A program made the position numbers and the translations under genes. Positions 12,777 through 53,800 of a DNA stretch of 64,000 bases are shown in pieces (position 1 is the stretch's first letter; each line of letters opens with the position of its first letter). The DNA is from Cheilinus undulatus. Lineage: Eukaryota; Chordata; Actinopteri; Labriformes; Labridae. The DNA lies in NCBI RefSeq assembly GCF_018320785.1, contig NC_054885.1, forward strand, positions 10,910,421 to 10,974,420. The letters run 5' to 3'. The notes beneath the pieces are model-generated. The model had not been told where the DNA came from. It did no database searches and saw nothing but the letters and a program-made list of their open reading frames with translations.

Positions 12777-13255
12777 GGTGCCTCTCTGTGGGGCTGCGCT
12801 CGGTGCGACGGCTGGCAGGAGAACCAGAGAGAACCAAGAGTGGAAAAGAGGGGGGACCTCCACAGGTAGCAAGAAAGTATCACAGGAGGAGAAAAATCCA
12901 CTATAAAGTCTTGGATTGGGAATAAAGGAGTCAGACGAGCATCTCCACCCTGGAAGAAGAAAAAAAATGTAGTTGGTGGGGTTGAAGGGGAAGAGGAAAA
13001 CGTGGTGGTGTGAGAGAGAGAGAGAGAGAGAGAGAGGCAGGGAGGGTATCCTTGGGTGTGGGTGTGGATGTGATGGGGATGTGTGTGAGCAAGAGAGAGA
13101 GAGAGAGGAGGATGGAGAGAGGGATGGAGGGAGGGTGAAGGAGCAGCCTCTGCTTCTCCTTGTGCTCTTTTTTTTTTTTTTTTCTCCAAGCTAAAATGCT
13201 AACTGTCAGCAGGTGATGCTAAAGCCATCAGACGCCGGTGAGCCGCCTGAAGCTG
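12777..13255 (-). promoter_or_regulatory. Possible promoter of orphan exon, with GA microsatellite
   Basis: CpG-containing DNA directly upstream of the candidate ATG, followed by purine-rich repeats on the plus strand ((GA)n at about 13013-13036 and 13094-13108, and GGGA/GGAT units to 13140) and a T16 run near 13170. GAGA-type tracts are common at vertebrate promoters. There is no TATA box that I trust. Confidence 0.35.
13013..13165. repeat. GA-rich microsatellite
   Basis: (GA)n runs interrupted by GGGTGTGGGTGTGGATGTG and GGAGGGAGG units. Open frames across it on both strands are low complexity. Confidence 0.9.
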
Positions 13256-13809
13256 CATGTGTGTAACTCAGACGCTTGCTATTGATTCACAGACAAGCAG
13301 CAGACCCCTCCCCTCCTCGTGTCATCATCCCAGAGACTGCAATGAGCTCATCCTTTACCCCCCCTCCTCCTCCTCCCCCCCTCCCTGCCTCGTTTACTCT
13401 CCCTCTCCCTCCACACCTCATTCCTTCTCACGCCAGCCCTCCTCAACTCTTTCATGCTTTTATTTCCCCTCTTCATTTTTCATCACTTTTTTACGAATTT
13501 CTCCTGCAGTGTCCTCCACCTATTCATCACAGTGTCACGCCATCTCTCTCTCCCTCTCTGCCTCTATTTATCTCCCCCCTCCCTTCCTTCCCCCCTTTTC
13601 TTCTTCTTTATCTCCCCTTGGTCTTACAATGACCACACCCTGTAGGCCGTCTGCTTCACTCAAGTCTCTTACTTTCATCTTTTTTTTTTCATTTAATCAT
13701 CTCCTCCTTCATCATTTTGATGTTTTCCCTCTCTAGCTGTCATGAATGTCAGACAACTCCCCTTTTTTCCGTCTCTTACCCTCTCAATCTCTGTGATGTA
13801 TTTCACGCA

Positions 13810-15125
13810 CATTTACAATAGTATTCAGACCCCCTTCACTTTGTCCAGTGTTGTAGAAACCTGATCCTACAATTGTCAGATTCATTTATTCTCTCATTAA
13901 TTTACACTCAGTACTCCATCAGGACAAAGTAAAAACAGAATGTCAGACATTTTTGCAAATCTATTAAAAGGAAAAAAACTGAAATATCACATAAAGTATT
14001 TTTGAATATGATGCAATAAGCTTTGCACACCTGGATTGGGGGATTTTCTGCCGGTCTTCTTTCCAACTTTTCTCAAGCTCTGCAGGTTGCATGGGGACTG
14101 CCAGTGGACAGCAATTTTCAGGTCTCTCCAGACATTCAATAGGGCTCAAGTCACGGTTCTAGCTCGGGTGGGACATCCACAGAGTTGTCCCTAAGCCACG
14201 CCTGTGCTGTCCTGCCTGTGGGCTTGGGGTCATTGTCATGTTGGAAGGTGAACCTTCAGCCCAGACTGAGATCCTGTGTAACAGGTTTTCATTTAATATA
14301 TCTCTGTACTTTGCTCATTCAGCTTACCTTAAGGCCCCGTCCACACGGAGATGAATTCAGGAGTATACGCAAAAGTTTTTTGTCGTATCGGCGTTTCATC
14401 CACACGAAAATTACATTTGTAAACGATACTTTTTGAAAACGGGTTCCAGAGTGAACAAATCCGTAAATGACTACCGTTTCGTCTTCGTGTGGACGGCCAC
14501 CAGCATCTTTCTTGAAACGATTACACCACACATAGCGTAGCTCTCTTAACGCGCCTGTGTGAGTCTGGCCAAAACAACAAGGCGGATTACAGGGTTGTGT
14601 TCGTGCTGCAGAGGCTATTGAGCTTGTTATGGCTTTTACAGCAAAATCTGATGCTCCTTTACCACCACCGCGAAACGCATACACCATATGTTCTTCTCTA
14701 AATCCAACGCAGAGAACAACCAGAAGGGACACCAGCAGAAAGTTTGTGTCAGTTTCTGTCATCTACTTATGTCTTTTGGTGCATTTCCATGGCAGCAATA
14801 CAGCGCCACATACAGGCTTGGCATATGCACTACAGCGTTTTCAGTTGTTTTCAGTGGTTGCGTGCTTATGCGGATATTTCCTGGAACGATCCTGTCTTTA
14901 CAGAAAACTTTTTCAAAACGAAACAGCAATATATCGTTTTTGTCTCTGTGTGGACGGGGCCTCAATCGTGACCAGTCTCCAAGCCCCTGCTGCTGAGAAA
15001 CACCCCCACAGCATGATGCTGCCACCACCATGCTTCACTGTTGGGATGGCATTAGGCAGATAATGAGCTGCGCCTTCTTTCCTCCATACGTAATGTTAAG
15101 AACCTGTGTTAACTTTATCAGCTCA
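13810..15125 (-). mobile_element. Tc1-like transposon relic (host of nested element)
   Basis: Left part starts agtattcagacccccttcac and continues with aagctttgcacacctggatt. After the nested insertion the right part, read on the minus strand, encodes [17 protein letters not shown] (about 15050-14978), the Tc1 transposase core. Gaps and stops break the frame; truncated near 15125. Confidence 0.8.
14333..14961. mobile_element. Nested MITE with GGCCCCGTCC termini and TTAA-type target site
   Basis: Ends GGCCCCGTCCACACGGAG and, reverse complemented, GGCCCCGTCCACACAGAG match 17 of 18. Flanks are TTAA (14329-14332) and TCAA (14962-14965), i.e. one mutation from a TTAA duplication, as in the piggyBac and Kolobok groups. 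629 bp; no catalytic motif seen in its 147-codon frame. It splits the Tc1 relic between two blocks contiguous in related copies. Confidence 0.8.
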
Positions 15126-15879
15126 TAGCATTTCACAGTGTTACATATTATTTCACCTGTTTTTAAAAAAAAATCATAAAATCTTCAACCAACTGGTTCA
15201 GGGGAAAATGAAAACATACAATACATGGGACTTAATTTGCACACCGTCAATATTTGAGCTTGAGCTAAACCTTTTCTACAAACTTTTTAACAACGACTGA
15301 ATCCTACCTGCCTACTCTTATGGATTGTGCTTGATAGTGGTGATCACTCTTCCTCAATCAGTCAGCAGCAAACTGGTTGAGGGGCTGCAGTTGCTACAGA
15401 GGCCATATTTTTCATTTAGTCGTGTTGTAACACTATAACTATTTGTAGTGTATACTACAGATATACTATAAATTTACTATAAGCTTGGGCCATGCTAGCT
15501 TCTACGCTTACTATTTCTAAGTCTAACATTTTGACCAAACTAGCTCTAGTTATTATCCATATTTCTTCCTTGGATATCACCTTGACTGTTTTGGGTTGGA
15601 GAGATTAACCACCGACAAGGTACATGCGGAACCAATGTAGCAGTAGTGTTTCCATTCAGATGGACATGGACGACCAAGCATGAAAGTGTAGCCTGTATCA
15701 GTGCCACTGTACACCGGCCCTCCCTGCCCAAAACCAGCACCGGCCCACCAGGAATTCTCCCGGCCCACCTGGAATTCTCCCAGCTCTCCAGATTAGCTAC
15801 TCCCCCCCTGAGCATAGTCTTGAATTCTTCAATCAATTCACTTGTCAGTTGTGGGTCAAGCCCCAATGAAGCTGGTATA

Positions 15880-16260
15880 AGGTCACCGTCACCTCACAAT
15901 ATTTGTGATCACATGGCCTTGACCTCCGACCACCAAAATCAAAGTAGTTAATTGTTGAGTTGGAGTGGACATTTGTTCAAAGTTTGAAAAAAATCCCAAA
16001 AAGCCTTTTTGAGATTTGCATTCAAAAGCAAGGGATGAATATGAAGCCTAATGACTTTGACCCTTGACCTATAACCTGTCAAATAAAACCAGTTCATCCT
16101 TAAGGCAGAGTGGTTATTAATACCAAATTTGAAGAAAAACCCTCAAAGCTTCCTTGATATATTATCTTCACAAAAACAGCTTGGTCATACAGTATGAACA
16201 GCTAGGTTATCTGGTACCTGATAACAATGCCTCTGGCCCTGGCTGTTGCTGGCATGGAGG
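15880..16260. repeat. Degenerate dispersed repeat (gaccttgacctttgaccacc type)
   Basis: Contains ccttgacctccgaccaccaa followed by aatcaaagtag, then agtggacatttgttcaaagt with tgaaaaaaatccc, and a second decayed unit from 16050 (ttgacccttgacctataacc). A related fragment is at about 34900-34985 (agtggacgtatgtgcaaaat). Confidence 0.6.
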
Positions 16261-17455
16261 CATAAATAGCTAAAAAAAAAAGGCCCAAGCCCAAGCTAGT
16301 GTCTAAAAAAAATACACCTCAGAATAATGAGCACCATTTTTGCTGTCCGGACATGACCTCTGTAAAATTCGCTCCAGGCTCGGGCTTTGAGGAACATTCA
16401 GTGCACAAGAAATGGCAACTAAAGAGATCATTTTAAAAAACAGCAATGATTTGTTTATGTAGGCTATCAAAAGAACAAATCTGTTTGGGTTTCTGGATAG
16501 AATCACAGAGCACAAAAGAGGGTTCTCCCTTATGTCAGAACTCTAAAGCCTTAATGTGCAAATCCATCATTTTAAAATGGTTAACAACAGCTAAAACGAT
16601 CCATTTTCTTTGACTCGGCCCACATATCACCCCGTCAGTGTCAGCAGAGGGTCTTTATCCTCGTCTGCCCCAAAGCAAGCTGAGCTATAAACCCATTATA
16701 TCATACTCCTTTATGGAAATATAAATCAGCGGCAGCAGTGGTCCCCGCTGGAATGAGTGGCGTCTATAAAGCGTGCTTGAACAAGGAAGTCGTGTCTGGT
16801 GTCATGAAGAGTGTCTGAGCGTGAGAGGCCCCCGCGGGCTCAGCCACGCAGAGCCACATTTTTCTATTCACACTGGATAAACCTGATAAAATGCTCAGCA
16901 GGCCTCGGCTCAGTTCCTGCTGTGCTGAGGTTTTATTTTCATAGCGTGGAGTCAGCAGCGAGACAGAGTCAGTGCATCACCTTTGTGTTTGGGCAATTGG
17001 CCAAAAAGTGTTATTCAGAAAAACTCACAGGTTTGTACTCTGTTAAAGGTGCCAAGTTATCTTAAATTAATGAGTCAACTAGCTGCAAAAATTATTACAG
17101 TTTTTAAAGACAGGCTTCTGGTGTGGACATAAAACAAAACTTCAGGGTATAAAAGCTCATTTGCCCCTCTGACTGACAAGTTTGCTGACAGATAATATTG
17201 TTGCTTGGCATATGTCAGTAGAACTTGATGTTGTTTGTTAGGGAATGGGATGTTTATCTACACGTGGCATAACTGTGAGTAAAGCTCAGTATTATTCAGT
17301 TGGAAAATATGACATGTTATGACATCGATTCCCATCATGGATATTCCTCCTTGTCTCAGATATTTCAGGAATGGTCAGAATTAGGTAAAGAGAATCAGGT
17401 AAACACATACTTAGTAATAACACGATGACCATAAAACACTTAAGAATAGTAATGG
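16261..17455. other. Non-coding, nothing recognised
   Basis: Unique-looking; 16610-16960 is somewhat GC-richer without a credible exon. Confidence 0.4.
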
Positions 17456-17459
17456 TAGC

Positions 17460-18690
17460 ATTTTATTTTAGTATGGCTCTAATTACCAAGTAATTTTTTT
17501 AAAGTAATAAGTGGTAGTCATCTATTGATTTCTTGAGAATAAGGTGGTAACTGTCTAGTAAAAAGTTGGTATTCTACAAGGAATAACCTGGTAATGTAAA
17601 GGACGTATTTGCCTAGTAAAAATGTAGTAATCAGCAAGCAATGCCTCATGGTATTTCGGCAATTCTCTGGTAATTAGGTGGTATTTTACCCTAACCCAAC
17701 CTTAACCCCAAACCTCATAACACTGTGGCAATTTTCTGAAAACTAGGTGGTATTTTACCTTAACCCTCTAACCCCCTAAACCTAACCCTGACCCAAAACC
17801 CCCGACTCTAAATATAACATGAAAATTATTCAACAAGGACACACTTTGATTCTGTGGGCAAAAATAAAGAATTTATCTGGGAATTATCAGGTAACTAATA
17901 AAGTAAATTATTACCTTTCTCCGCAAAATCATTTAACAAACTAATTGTTAAATAATTCTCTTATATCCAGAGAATTGCCACAATATCATTAGGGTTAGGG
18001 GGTTAGAGGCTTGGGGTAAGACACCACCTAATTACCAGAGAATTGCAGCAATAATAAGAGGGTTAGGGTTAGGGTAAAGGTAGGGTCGGGGGTCAGGGTT
18101 AGAGTAAACACCTAATCATCAGGGAGTTGCTACACTATTACGAGAGTCAGGGTTAGGGGGTAAGAGGATTAGGGTAAAACACCACCTAATTACCAGAGAA
18201 TTGCCACAATAATTCTGAGGGTTAGGGTTAGGATAAAGAACCACCTAATTATCAACGGGTTCCCACACTATTACGAGGGATATGGTTAGGGGGTTCTGGT
18301 AAAACACCACGTAACTACCAGAGAATTGCCACAATAATATGAGGGTTGGGATTAGGGTAAAGGTACGGTAAGTTAAGGTTTAGAAAGTAGAGGGTTAGAG
18401 GAAAAAACACCTTATTACCAGAGAATTGCCACAATATTATGAGGGCTAGGGTGACGGTAGGGAAAGGGGTTAGGAGGTTAGAGGGTTAGGGTAACGCAAC
18501 AACTAATTTCCAGGTAATTGCCACAATATTATAAGGATTTACTTCATAATTTATACATTTTTACAATGCAAATACTTCCTTAATATTACTATATCTCCAA
18601 GTTATTACTTGGTAAAATCCCACCTTATTACAGTTACCACAATATTCTTGAAAAAATAAGATAATTACCACTCAATACTATAAAATAACT
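17460..18690. mobile_element. Large fold-back element with telomere-like units
   Basis: Left arm (17460-17830) carries taattaggtggtattttacc followed by ctaaccc; right arm (about 17940-18690) carries the complement, gggttagggtaaaacaccac then ctaattacc, repeated about five times at about 100-120 bp. The outer ends also pair: gagaataaggtggtaactg at left against cagttaccacaatattcttg at right. No open frame. The TTAGGG runs are short and interrupted. Confidence 0.7.
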
Positions 18691-19354
18691 AAGCACAAAA
18701 AGTAAAAAAAATCCGTGTTTGATAGATTTCTTTGTTGTAATAGTGCTTCTTGGCAATATACCGTTGGAAAGCCTGTGTACTTCCCTTTAAGATGGTGCCA
18801 CGTTTGTAAGGAACATGCATTTGTGGGATGAGCAGCAGAGCTGAGTATGTGGGTTGCGCCCATGAAAAAATGTCCAAATCTTCTCTGCCAATGAAATATT
18901 TTGTTGAGAAAACTTGGTATTAAATATTTGGAACACTTGGTGATGTCTGTCAGGAAAACTAGATAAACTTAAAGTTATTATTAAAGAAATTTCATCTTTA
19001 TGATTACACCAACTGTCCATAAGAACTGTTTAAGCTTGAAATAATTCAGTTTGCTTATTTATTTGAAACAACTTGGCACACTAAACAGTGTAGAGCTCTT
19101 ATATCTCAACTAAGCCAATGACTTTAAACTGCCTTTTTCTGACATCTGGTGGACACTGAGAGAAGTGGTGAGTACCATGTCAGTCTGCGTTTTTTTTTTT
19201 TCTTTATTACTTTTTGTCAGACTCTAAACAAGTAGTCTCATCCACTCTAGTCTCTTGAACTACTTGACCAGATTTAAGTTCTAAAAACAATTGTTTTTTT
19301 TTCTTTTTTTTTTGCTGACTTGTTTAACCAAACAAAAGGAAAACTGATTCTAAT

Positions 19355-21020
19355 AACAATAGATAAATTTCAACTTTATTATCTTCACAAAAAGGCTTAT
19401 CCAGTGGTTACAAAATGGAGCATTGACTATATTTTACATTAAGATCTGTACAACAAAAACAAAAGGCTCAAAGGGCACAAAATTCAAAGAAACAACGAAG
19501 TGTACAGCGGAAAAAAAACAACACTGGGTGAAGATGAGTGTGAAATAATAAAATTACTATGAATCAAAATCTGAGTGTTAAATATGGTTCTGCAGCAAAA
19601 ACTGATTATGTTGTAGAGAGAAGTTTACATTCATACAGAGCTTTAGGAGGGACAGGTGTGTTTCTTCAAAAAAGCCTTTTCAGTAGTACGTCAAAGTGCA
19701 AACATCTGGAGGGGTGAGATAAAACATCAGCCCACTTTTAATGACAGAAGTATAAATATAGATCTGCTCAGTATGTAGAAAGACAGCAAGAAGAATGCAT
19801 CCTCATATCTATTTCTTCTGCTAGATAAAGATAAAAAAATGCCTCTCTTGTCAAATAATACTTATGAAAATGTCCTCAATTGTGTTATGTGAACCAGAAC
19901 AAGTTTTAGTCTAAACCACACGCTTAAATTAAAACATCGACAATAAATAACAGCTTTCATTCAGTGCAAAAACATAAACTACACAATGGAAAATACTTTA
20001 ACATTTAAATAGAACATGACCACTCACTCAAAATCAAAGCAAACCATTCAAAAATTCTCATCGAGTTCAATCGGAAAACATAACAAGTGCAAAGTAGAAA
20101 TACTAAATATGCAAATTTATTTACTGCCACAAAAAGGAAGTAATATTTGACTGATGATGGGGCAGAATAAGACAAAAACAGAGACACGTACCAGCTATTA
20201 ATAAGGATTCTGATTTTATGGTTTTGTTTTCTGACCCACAAGTTTCCACAAAGTCCGTCTGCACTGCAAACTCTGGAGCTAATCATTCGCTGTCTATTCA
20301 ATCTTAGGGTTTCCACAGCATGTGCTGAAGTCTTCCTGGCACGTGCTAGAAGCGCAACTCCACTCTTTAGATTCAGCCGAGCCCGCTTCCAACTTGTGCC
20401 AATCTGCACCCAGCAGATCAAGCTTAACGGGGAAACACATGGGAATGTATAGCATCTGATCAAAATGTGGATCATTTACCCCGTCACTAAATCCACATCA
20501 TGTGAAAACAGGAAGCAAAACTGAACAACAAATCAACCTTGAACAGGCAAAGTATCACGCTTGTGTGTTTTTCTTTCTTGTGATCCATCTGCTCTGAGAA
20601 AGTGGACAAAGGTAAAGGTGCAGAACCAATGCTGCACAATTGGACTGCAGAATTTGGGAGTTAAAGCTATTTCGTTTTATTTTAAAAAGACCACGTCATT
20701 CCGATTTAATTTGACTAGTTTTTAGAGTTTTTTTTCCATTATTTTTCAAACAACCACAAGAAAATCTCTTCACACGCTAACAAGGCAAATGTGTGCTTTA
20801 GGGGCAGTTATGATCTCAAATGTTTCGTATTTAAAATGTGTCTCTAAAGAAGGCCAGAAAAGCAATGGGGCGGGCTCCTTGTGTTGTCTTTGAGACCATT
20901 TTGGCATCAAAGAGTAACGGAGACCTTGTGGACCTTGTTTATGTCCTTAAAGGCTGCATAGCTGGTGGACATGGAGGCATATGGTGATCATAGTAACTGG
21001 TATTTGTGTGTGTTTGTGTA
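19355..21020 (-). other. clcn7: CLCN7 3' UTR
   Basis: AT-rich DNA after the stop codon with no further exon. An AATAAA on the minus strand (tttatt at 19375-19380) gives a plausible end near 19355, implying a UTR of about 1.66 kb. The UTR end is an inference from that hexamer only. The 156-codon open frame at 20005-20475 has no recognisable protein features. Confidence 0.55.
19375..19380 (-). terminator. clcn7: Candidate CLCN7 polyadenylation signal AATAAA
   Basis: The plus strand reads tttatt, i.e. AATAAA on the CLCN7 strand, downstream of the stop codon with T/G-rich stretches on the plus strand further left. Usage cannot be shown from sequence. Confidence 0.45.
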
Positions 21021-49126
<28,106 letters not shown>

Positions 49127-49335
49127 GGTGGCCCCCGCAAGCTAGCGCCAGCAGTGGCGAATTTAATTCATTAGATTCGTAGTTTTTGTAGCTAACTTCT
49201 GTTATTCTTCAGCTCCCCATGACCATCCCCATAACTCGTGACGTCTTGTACGGGTCGCGTGCAGGGCCAAAAATATCCGTTCAGCGCGATGAATGCTGGG
49301 ATTTGCAGTTTTAATGCTCTGGGACCATGACGCTA
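49127..49335 (-). promoter_or_regulatory. clcn7: CLCN7 promoter / 5' UTR
   Basis: Sequence directly upstream of the CLCN7 ATG is locally CpG-richer than its surroundings. It contains TGACGTCT near 49239 (CRE-like) and GCGCGATGAATG further out. There is no clear TATA box, as usual for a housekeeping lysosomal gene. The start site is not determinable. Only about 1.07 kb separate the CLCN7 ATG from the PTX4 stop codon. Confidence 0.5.
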
Positions 49336-50200
49336 AACCTCTATGCGCTAAACTTATGGTTTAAAAATAAAAGGTAACGTCTTCTCTCATTGTTACATTT
49401 TATTTCATTTTATCTTCCCATATGGACCCTAATTGTGAAAAATCAAATCTATAATAGTCGTCAAGACTTTATCGAAGGTTATTAAACCGTATTAATTTCG
49501 TCAACTAAAATTGACTGAAATATAGGTCGACAGCCTCCACAGCTTACCAACTTTAACACTGTTACGAAATAGATTTGAAAGAGTCCGGATGCCCCTTTAT
49601 AATTAAAAATGTAGTTATTATAAGTGATTATTTTAAATGGCTGTAACCACTAAACGGTGGTAGGTATAAAACTTTCACTTTAATAGCCCTATTGCTTAAG
49701 TGCTGTTACGCAAAGCAAGATATTTTTGAATTTGGGGTTTTACATACTTACATTATTTTAAAAAATTTCTTGCTCTTTTTAACAGCATTTGGGAAATATT
49801 TGTGGGAAAAAATACAATTTTCATAAGGAGGCTAATATTTCTGTCCTCATCTGTGGGCAGGCAGTCAGATAAAGACAGTTACAGCACACCCTTTTTAATT
49901 CCCACAGACACAACAAGCAAAAAGCTAAAAGGAAATGTCCTTTCTATCAGGGTTGCCAAGTTTCTCATGGTGGCTTTAATATGGTTGTTTGCTGTCCAGA
50001 CTTTCTAAAAATAATCTTGTCATGCCATAAATTACACTTGAGATGGTGTTAAGAAATTAAAGTGTCATTCAAGTGTACATTCAAATGTGAATATTTAGCA
50101 TAAAAAAGTTACTTGATCTAACTTTTGACAGCAAGTACATAAGAGACAATACATTTTCTTGCAGTCATATTATGTACAAATACCTTCATTTAAAGTTTCT

Positions 50201-50889
50201 TTACACACAATGTTCCAAACATTCACATGACACCTGCTGCACCTCCCCATGTAACTCCTTTATGTCTTCCATGCCAAGCACCACTCCTCTGGGCACACCT
50301 CTGCCCTCTGCTACACCCTCCACCTCTGCAGGACTTAACACCCGGTTCCACACCCTGAACCCAGCCACCTGCCCGGCAAAACCCTCTGCAGGGTCAAACT
50401 CTCCACCAACAGTGTCCTGCTCCTGCCCCAGCACCACTGATCCTCCACCGGGAACCTCCCAGCCCTTCCTGAAGTTGGATCCTGAGGAGGTGAGACGCCG
50501 GTCAGTGTAATGCCAGAAACGACCCTGGATGGAGGACCAAATGATGCAGAAGTGGTGCCAGTGAGCGTCAAGCAGCGACCGCACTGGGAGACTGCGATGG
50601 ACAGGGTCTCCGATGACAAAGTCCAGGGAGTAAGAGGAAGAGGACTGATAGAAAGATGAGGGGAAAAAAGATGTAGATGAAGAGGAGGAGGAGGAATTGC
50701 GCCCATATAGGACTAACTGGTTGTCGTTGTCCTCTGTGGCATAAGAGAGCAGCGTACCAACATGCTGGGCCTCCACACGGAGCCATAAACAAGCAGACAG
50801 TTCATGAAGGTCAGGAAGAGTCTGAGAGAAGGTGACGTAGTTCTCTACTGAGGCCGTGGGGAAGAACAGCATGGAGTCGACGTTACAGA
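50201..50889 (-). CDS. ptx4: PTX4 exon 4, pentraxin domain
   Basis: Acceptor tttctgcag then TCTGTAACG; the domain covers residues 418-645 and ends ECLEHCV, a cysteine-containing tail as in human PTX4. GRNSSSSSSSTSFFPSS and the following SSSS are an insertion encoded by an AGG/AGA-type simple repeat (about 50640-50700 on the plus strand), where human has only a short DSLLPGS-type linker. The frame stays open, so the domain is probably intact. Confidence 0.93.
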
Positions 50890-53800
50890 CTGCAGAAAGA
50901 GGAAGAGAGAGTCGCCATTCAGCCTACTAAAACCCTAATGATAACATCAAAGAAATACAGCATTTTAGTCTTTTGGAAACATTCTGATGTATTTTAAATG
51001 TGTAGCATTTGGATGAAAATCCCCTAAAAGGTAAATATTAACAAGAGGATGATGAAGATGCAATTTAATTCCTCTGACTTCTTTGCTCAGAAGTATTAAT
51101 AATGAAGGGATTGCATGAAGTTACAGGTTTTTACTTACTAGTTGCATCCTTTTTTGGGACTGGTTGTGCAGGGATCTTTTGCCTGACAGGAAGCTGAAGC
51201 AAGCTGTGAATCGCTGAAGACTCTGCTTTTGTGTGATTTTCTGCCTCTTCTCCTCCATACCAGCCTCTCAAGATGGGCTGGTAAGACTCAGACCGAGGCT
51301 GAGAGAGGACCTCTGCAGACTGCGACTGTTTAGCTCCAGGTCTGGTTCTGCTCTGTCTCTCATTGGTGGGTTTAAGATGAGTTTCAGACCTAAAAGGATA
51401 TCCATGATGATTATGCTGAGGCTGGGATCGTTGCTGATTTGGGGGATGAATCTGGGCAGGAGAATTAGGCATGGTCTGTCTTAAAGTAAGATGCTCCTTC
51501 TGGGTAGGGTAAGGCTTGATTCCATATCTTTGCGGATATGGAATCTGTTTTTGTGGCTGGGATTCTGGCTGAGATCTTGACTTTTGGGCCTTTAGATGTT
51601 CAGGTTGGTTTGGTGTTCCCTGGTATTGACCGGCCTGTTGAAGGTTTCTGTTCTTAGCCCTGGTCTGTGGTTGGTTATCATCCAGGGAGTAGCTGATACC
51701 ATCATGTCTTGACTGTGTTTGTCCATCCAGGATCCTCCCTCCTCTATGAGTCTGGCTCCTTCTGCTTGGTTCATAGTACCCACCATTAACCTGCAAGGCT
51801 TCAATAAGCCCACCTTCCAGCCGAGTCATACGTAGTGCCTGATTTTTCAGGGATTCCTGCAACCCTTTAAGCCCTACCAGCAGCTTGTCCTGCTGGGCCT
51901 GAAAAGCAGCCAGCCTCCTTCCTTGGCTCTGGAACTCCAGGGTGAGGTTTGAGAAGTCCTGACCAGGATCAGTCTTCTGTTTGTGAACTAAGCGGCGGCT
52001 CTCGCGCAGGTTCCTTTCCATTAAAGCAAGACGACCCTCCATCCGCTTACTTTTCCTCTCCAATTTCCTGCTCCACTCTCTGGGATGATCATACACATGG
52101 GAAAACTTTAGGGCTTTACAACTGGCTTTAGTTTTATATATCAAGGGTTTTGTAAATCATAGAGACACAAGAGATCATGCAGTAGGTATGGTTGAATGTA
52201 TTTATAAATATATAATTGAAATATATTTCTCCTATATGTACAGTTTCCATGATGTGTTTAATTGCCAAAACTTCCAATAAAACTTGACCTAAACCGTTTC
52301 ATAGAACAGAGGTTCAATTATGTCTCTGACCTGAGACCCCCTAATTCCTGTTTTGTGCGCTGCTTGAAGTCTTTAAGGTCCTGTGATGTCTGCAACAAGC
52401 GGTCATTCAAGTCCCGAACATTGGTCCCCAGCCTCACTGAGGAGTTTCCTCTGTCCTGGTTGAAGGCCAACATGTCCAAACGGGACTGGGTCAGTGCCTG
52501 GAACTGTTGGAACTAGAAGAAGAAAAGTGTTTTTGTAAGTCCTTCTGCAGCTGTTTGGTAACTAAATTGAAGGTCAATTTTTCAGAATTTTCAAAATCAT
52601 ATCCCCTTTTATGGCTATAATGTCTTTATCTTTTAGCATTTTTTTGCAAATGTTTTTTCCCCTGCAGTTTCATCAATATACTCTAGAACTCTTAAGAATG
52701 ACTTAGAAAGGAGACAAAAAGTCTAGATGATAAATTGTGCCAAGTTCTTAAACATCTGAACACATTGGAGTTTTAAAATCTTTTTTCAGGCCTTTGAAAC
52801 AAAGCATTAATAATGAAGTGTGAAAAAATGGAACCTGCAATAATTTGATAGCTGGATGAATGTTTCTTCACTTAAACATGATTAAATTTGTTGCATAATT
52901 CAAGCTAGGTTAGGCAAATTAATGTGGAAGGATTTTTTTTTGTCATACAATATTTGTTTAAATCCTTCTACAACACAGAATAAATCAAATGCTCTACACT
53001 CTACTTAAATTGATAAAAGGTTAATCCTAATCACCAACATTATAGTCTTAGTTTAATGGGGAAATTCACCCCTGCTTACATCCCATGACATGCTAAAGCT
53101 AACAACTCTAACAAGCTGAAGCTATCAGCGAGTCTATAAAGACAAACCAGCAACAGGTCTAAAATGCTCAAGCCAAGAGCTAGAAACAAGTCTAACAAAC
53201 CAAAGATGTAAACAAGTCTAACAAGCTAAACCGAGACACAAGCCTGAAGCTAAAGACAGAAAAAGCTAAAGCTAGTATCAAGTCTAACAATCTAAAGACA
53301 GCAACAAGTCTTGAGAGCTAAACTAGTAACAAAACTGACAAGCTAAAGATAGCAAAAGCTTAAGCTAGTAACAAGTCTAAGAAGCAAGACCTAGTAACAA
53401 GTCTGAAATGCTAAAGATAGCAAAAGCTTAAGCTAGTGACAAGCTAATAATATTTATGAGTTGACTACAGCTAGCAGTAAGTCTTACATACTTAAGACAG
53501 CCACATTTAAACAAGCTAAAGCTAGTAATCCAGTAGACTAAAGATGGCAACAAGTCTTCCAAGCTAAACCTAGTAACATTCCTAGTCACACAAGTTCCAA
53601 AATATCATATTACATAAATCTTATTCGGCTCAAAGATTAACCTGTTCTTGACAAACTCTGTTGTCTTTTTGGCTCTTCTGAAAACTCCTGTTCATAGCAG
53701 ACGCTTAAGCTTTGCCAAGTCTTTATGTACTACACCAAAGCACAGCCTTTATCAAATGTAGGTTAATCAAGGAGATTTAGTTTTGGCGAGAACATTAAGT

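Noticed and set aside
12683-13189. 168-codon minus-strand open frame
   Set aside because: Made mostly of the GA/CT microsatellite; the real exon candidate at 12704-12776 is in a different frame.
13257-13736. 159-codon plus-strand S/P-rich open frame
   Set aside because: Pyrimidine-rich low-complexity DNA without splice or start evidence.
14319-14762. 147-codon minus-strand open frame
   Set aside because: Internal to the nested MITE; no transposase motif and the frame runs out through its end.
17630-18530. Interstitial telomere (chromosome fusion scar)
   Set aside because: TTAGGG units are few, degenerate and inverted about a centre, with unique sequence between; better explained by a fold-back element.
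20005-20475. 156-codon minus-strand open frame
   Set aside because: Lies in the CLCN7 3' UTR, with no domain, poor codon character and no splice partners.
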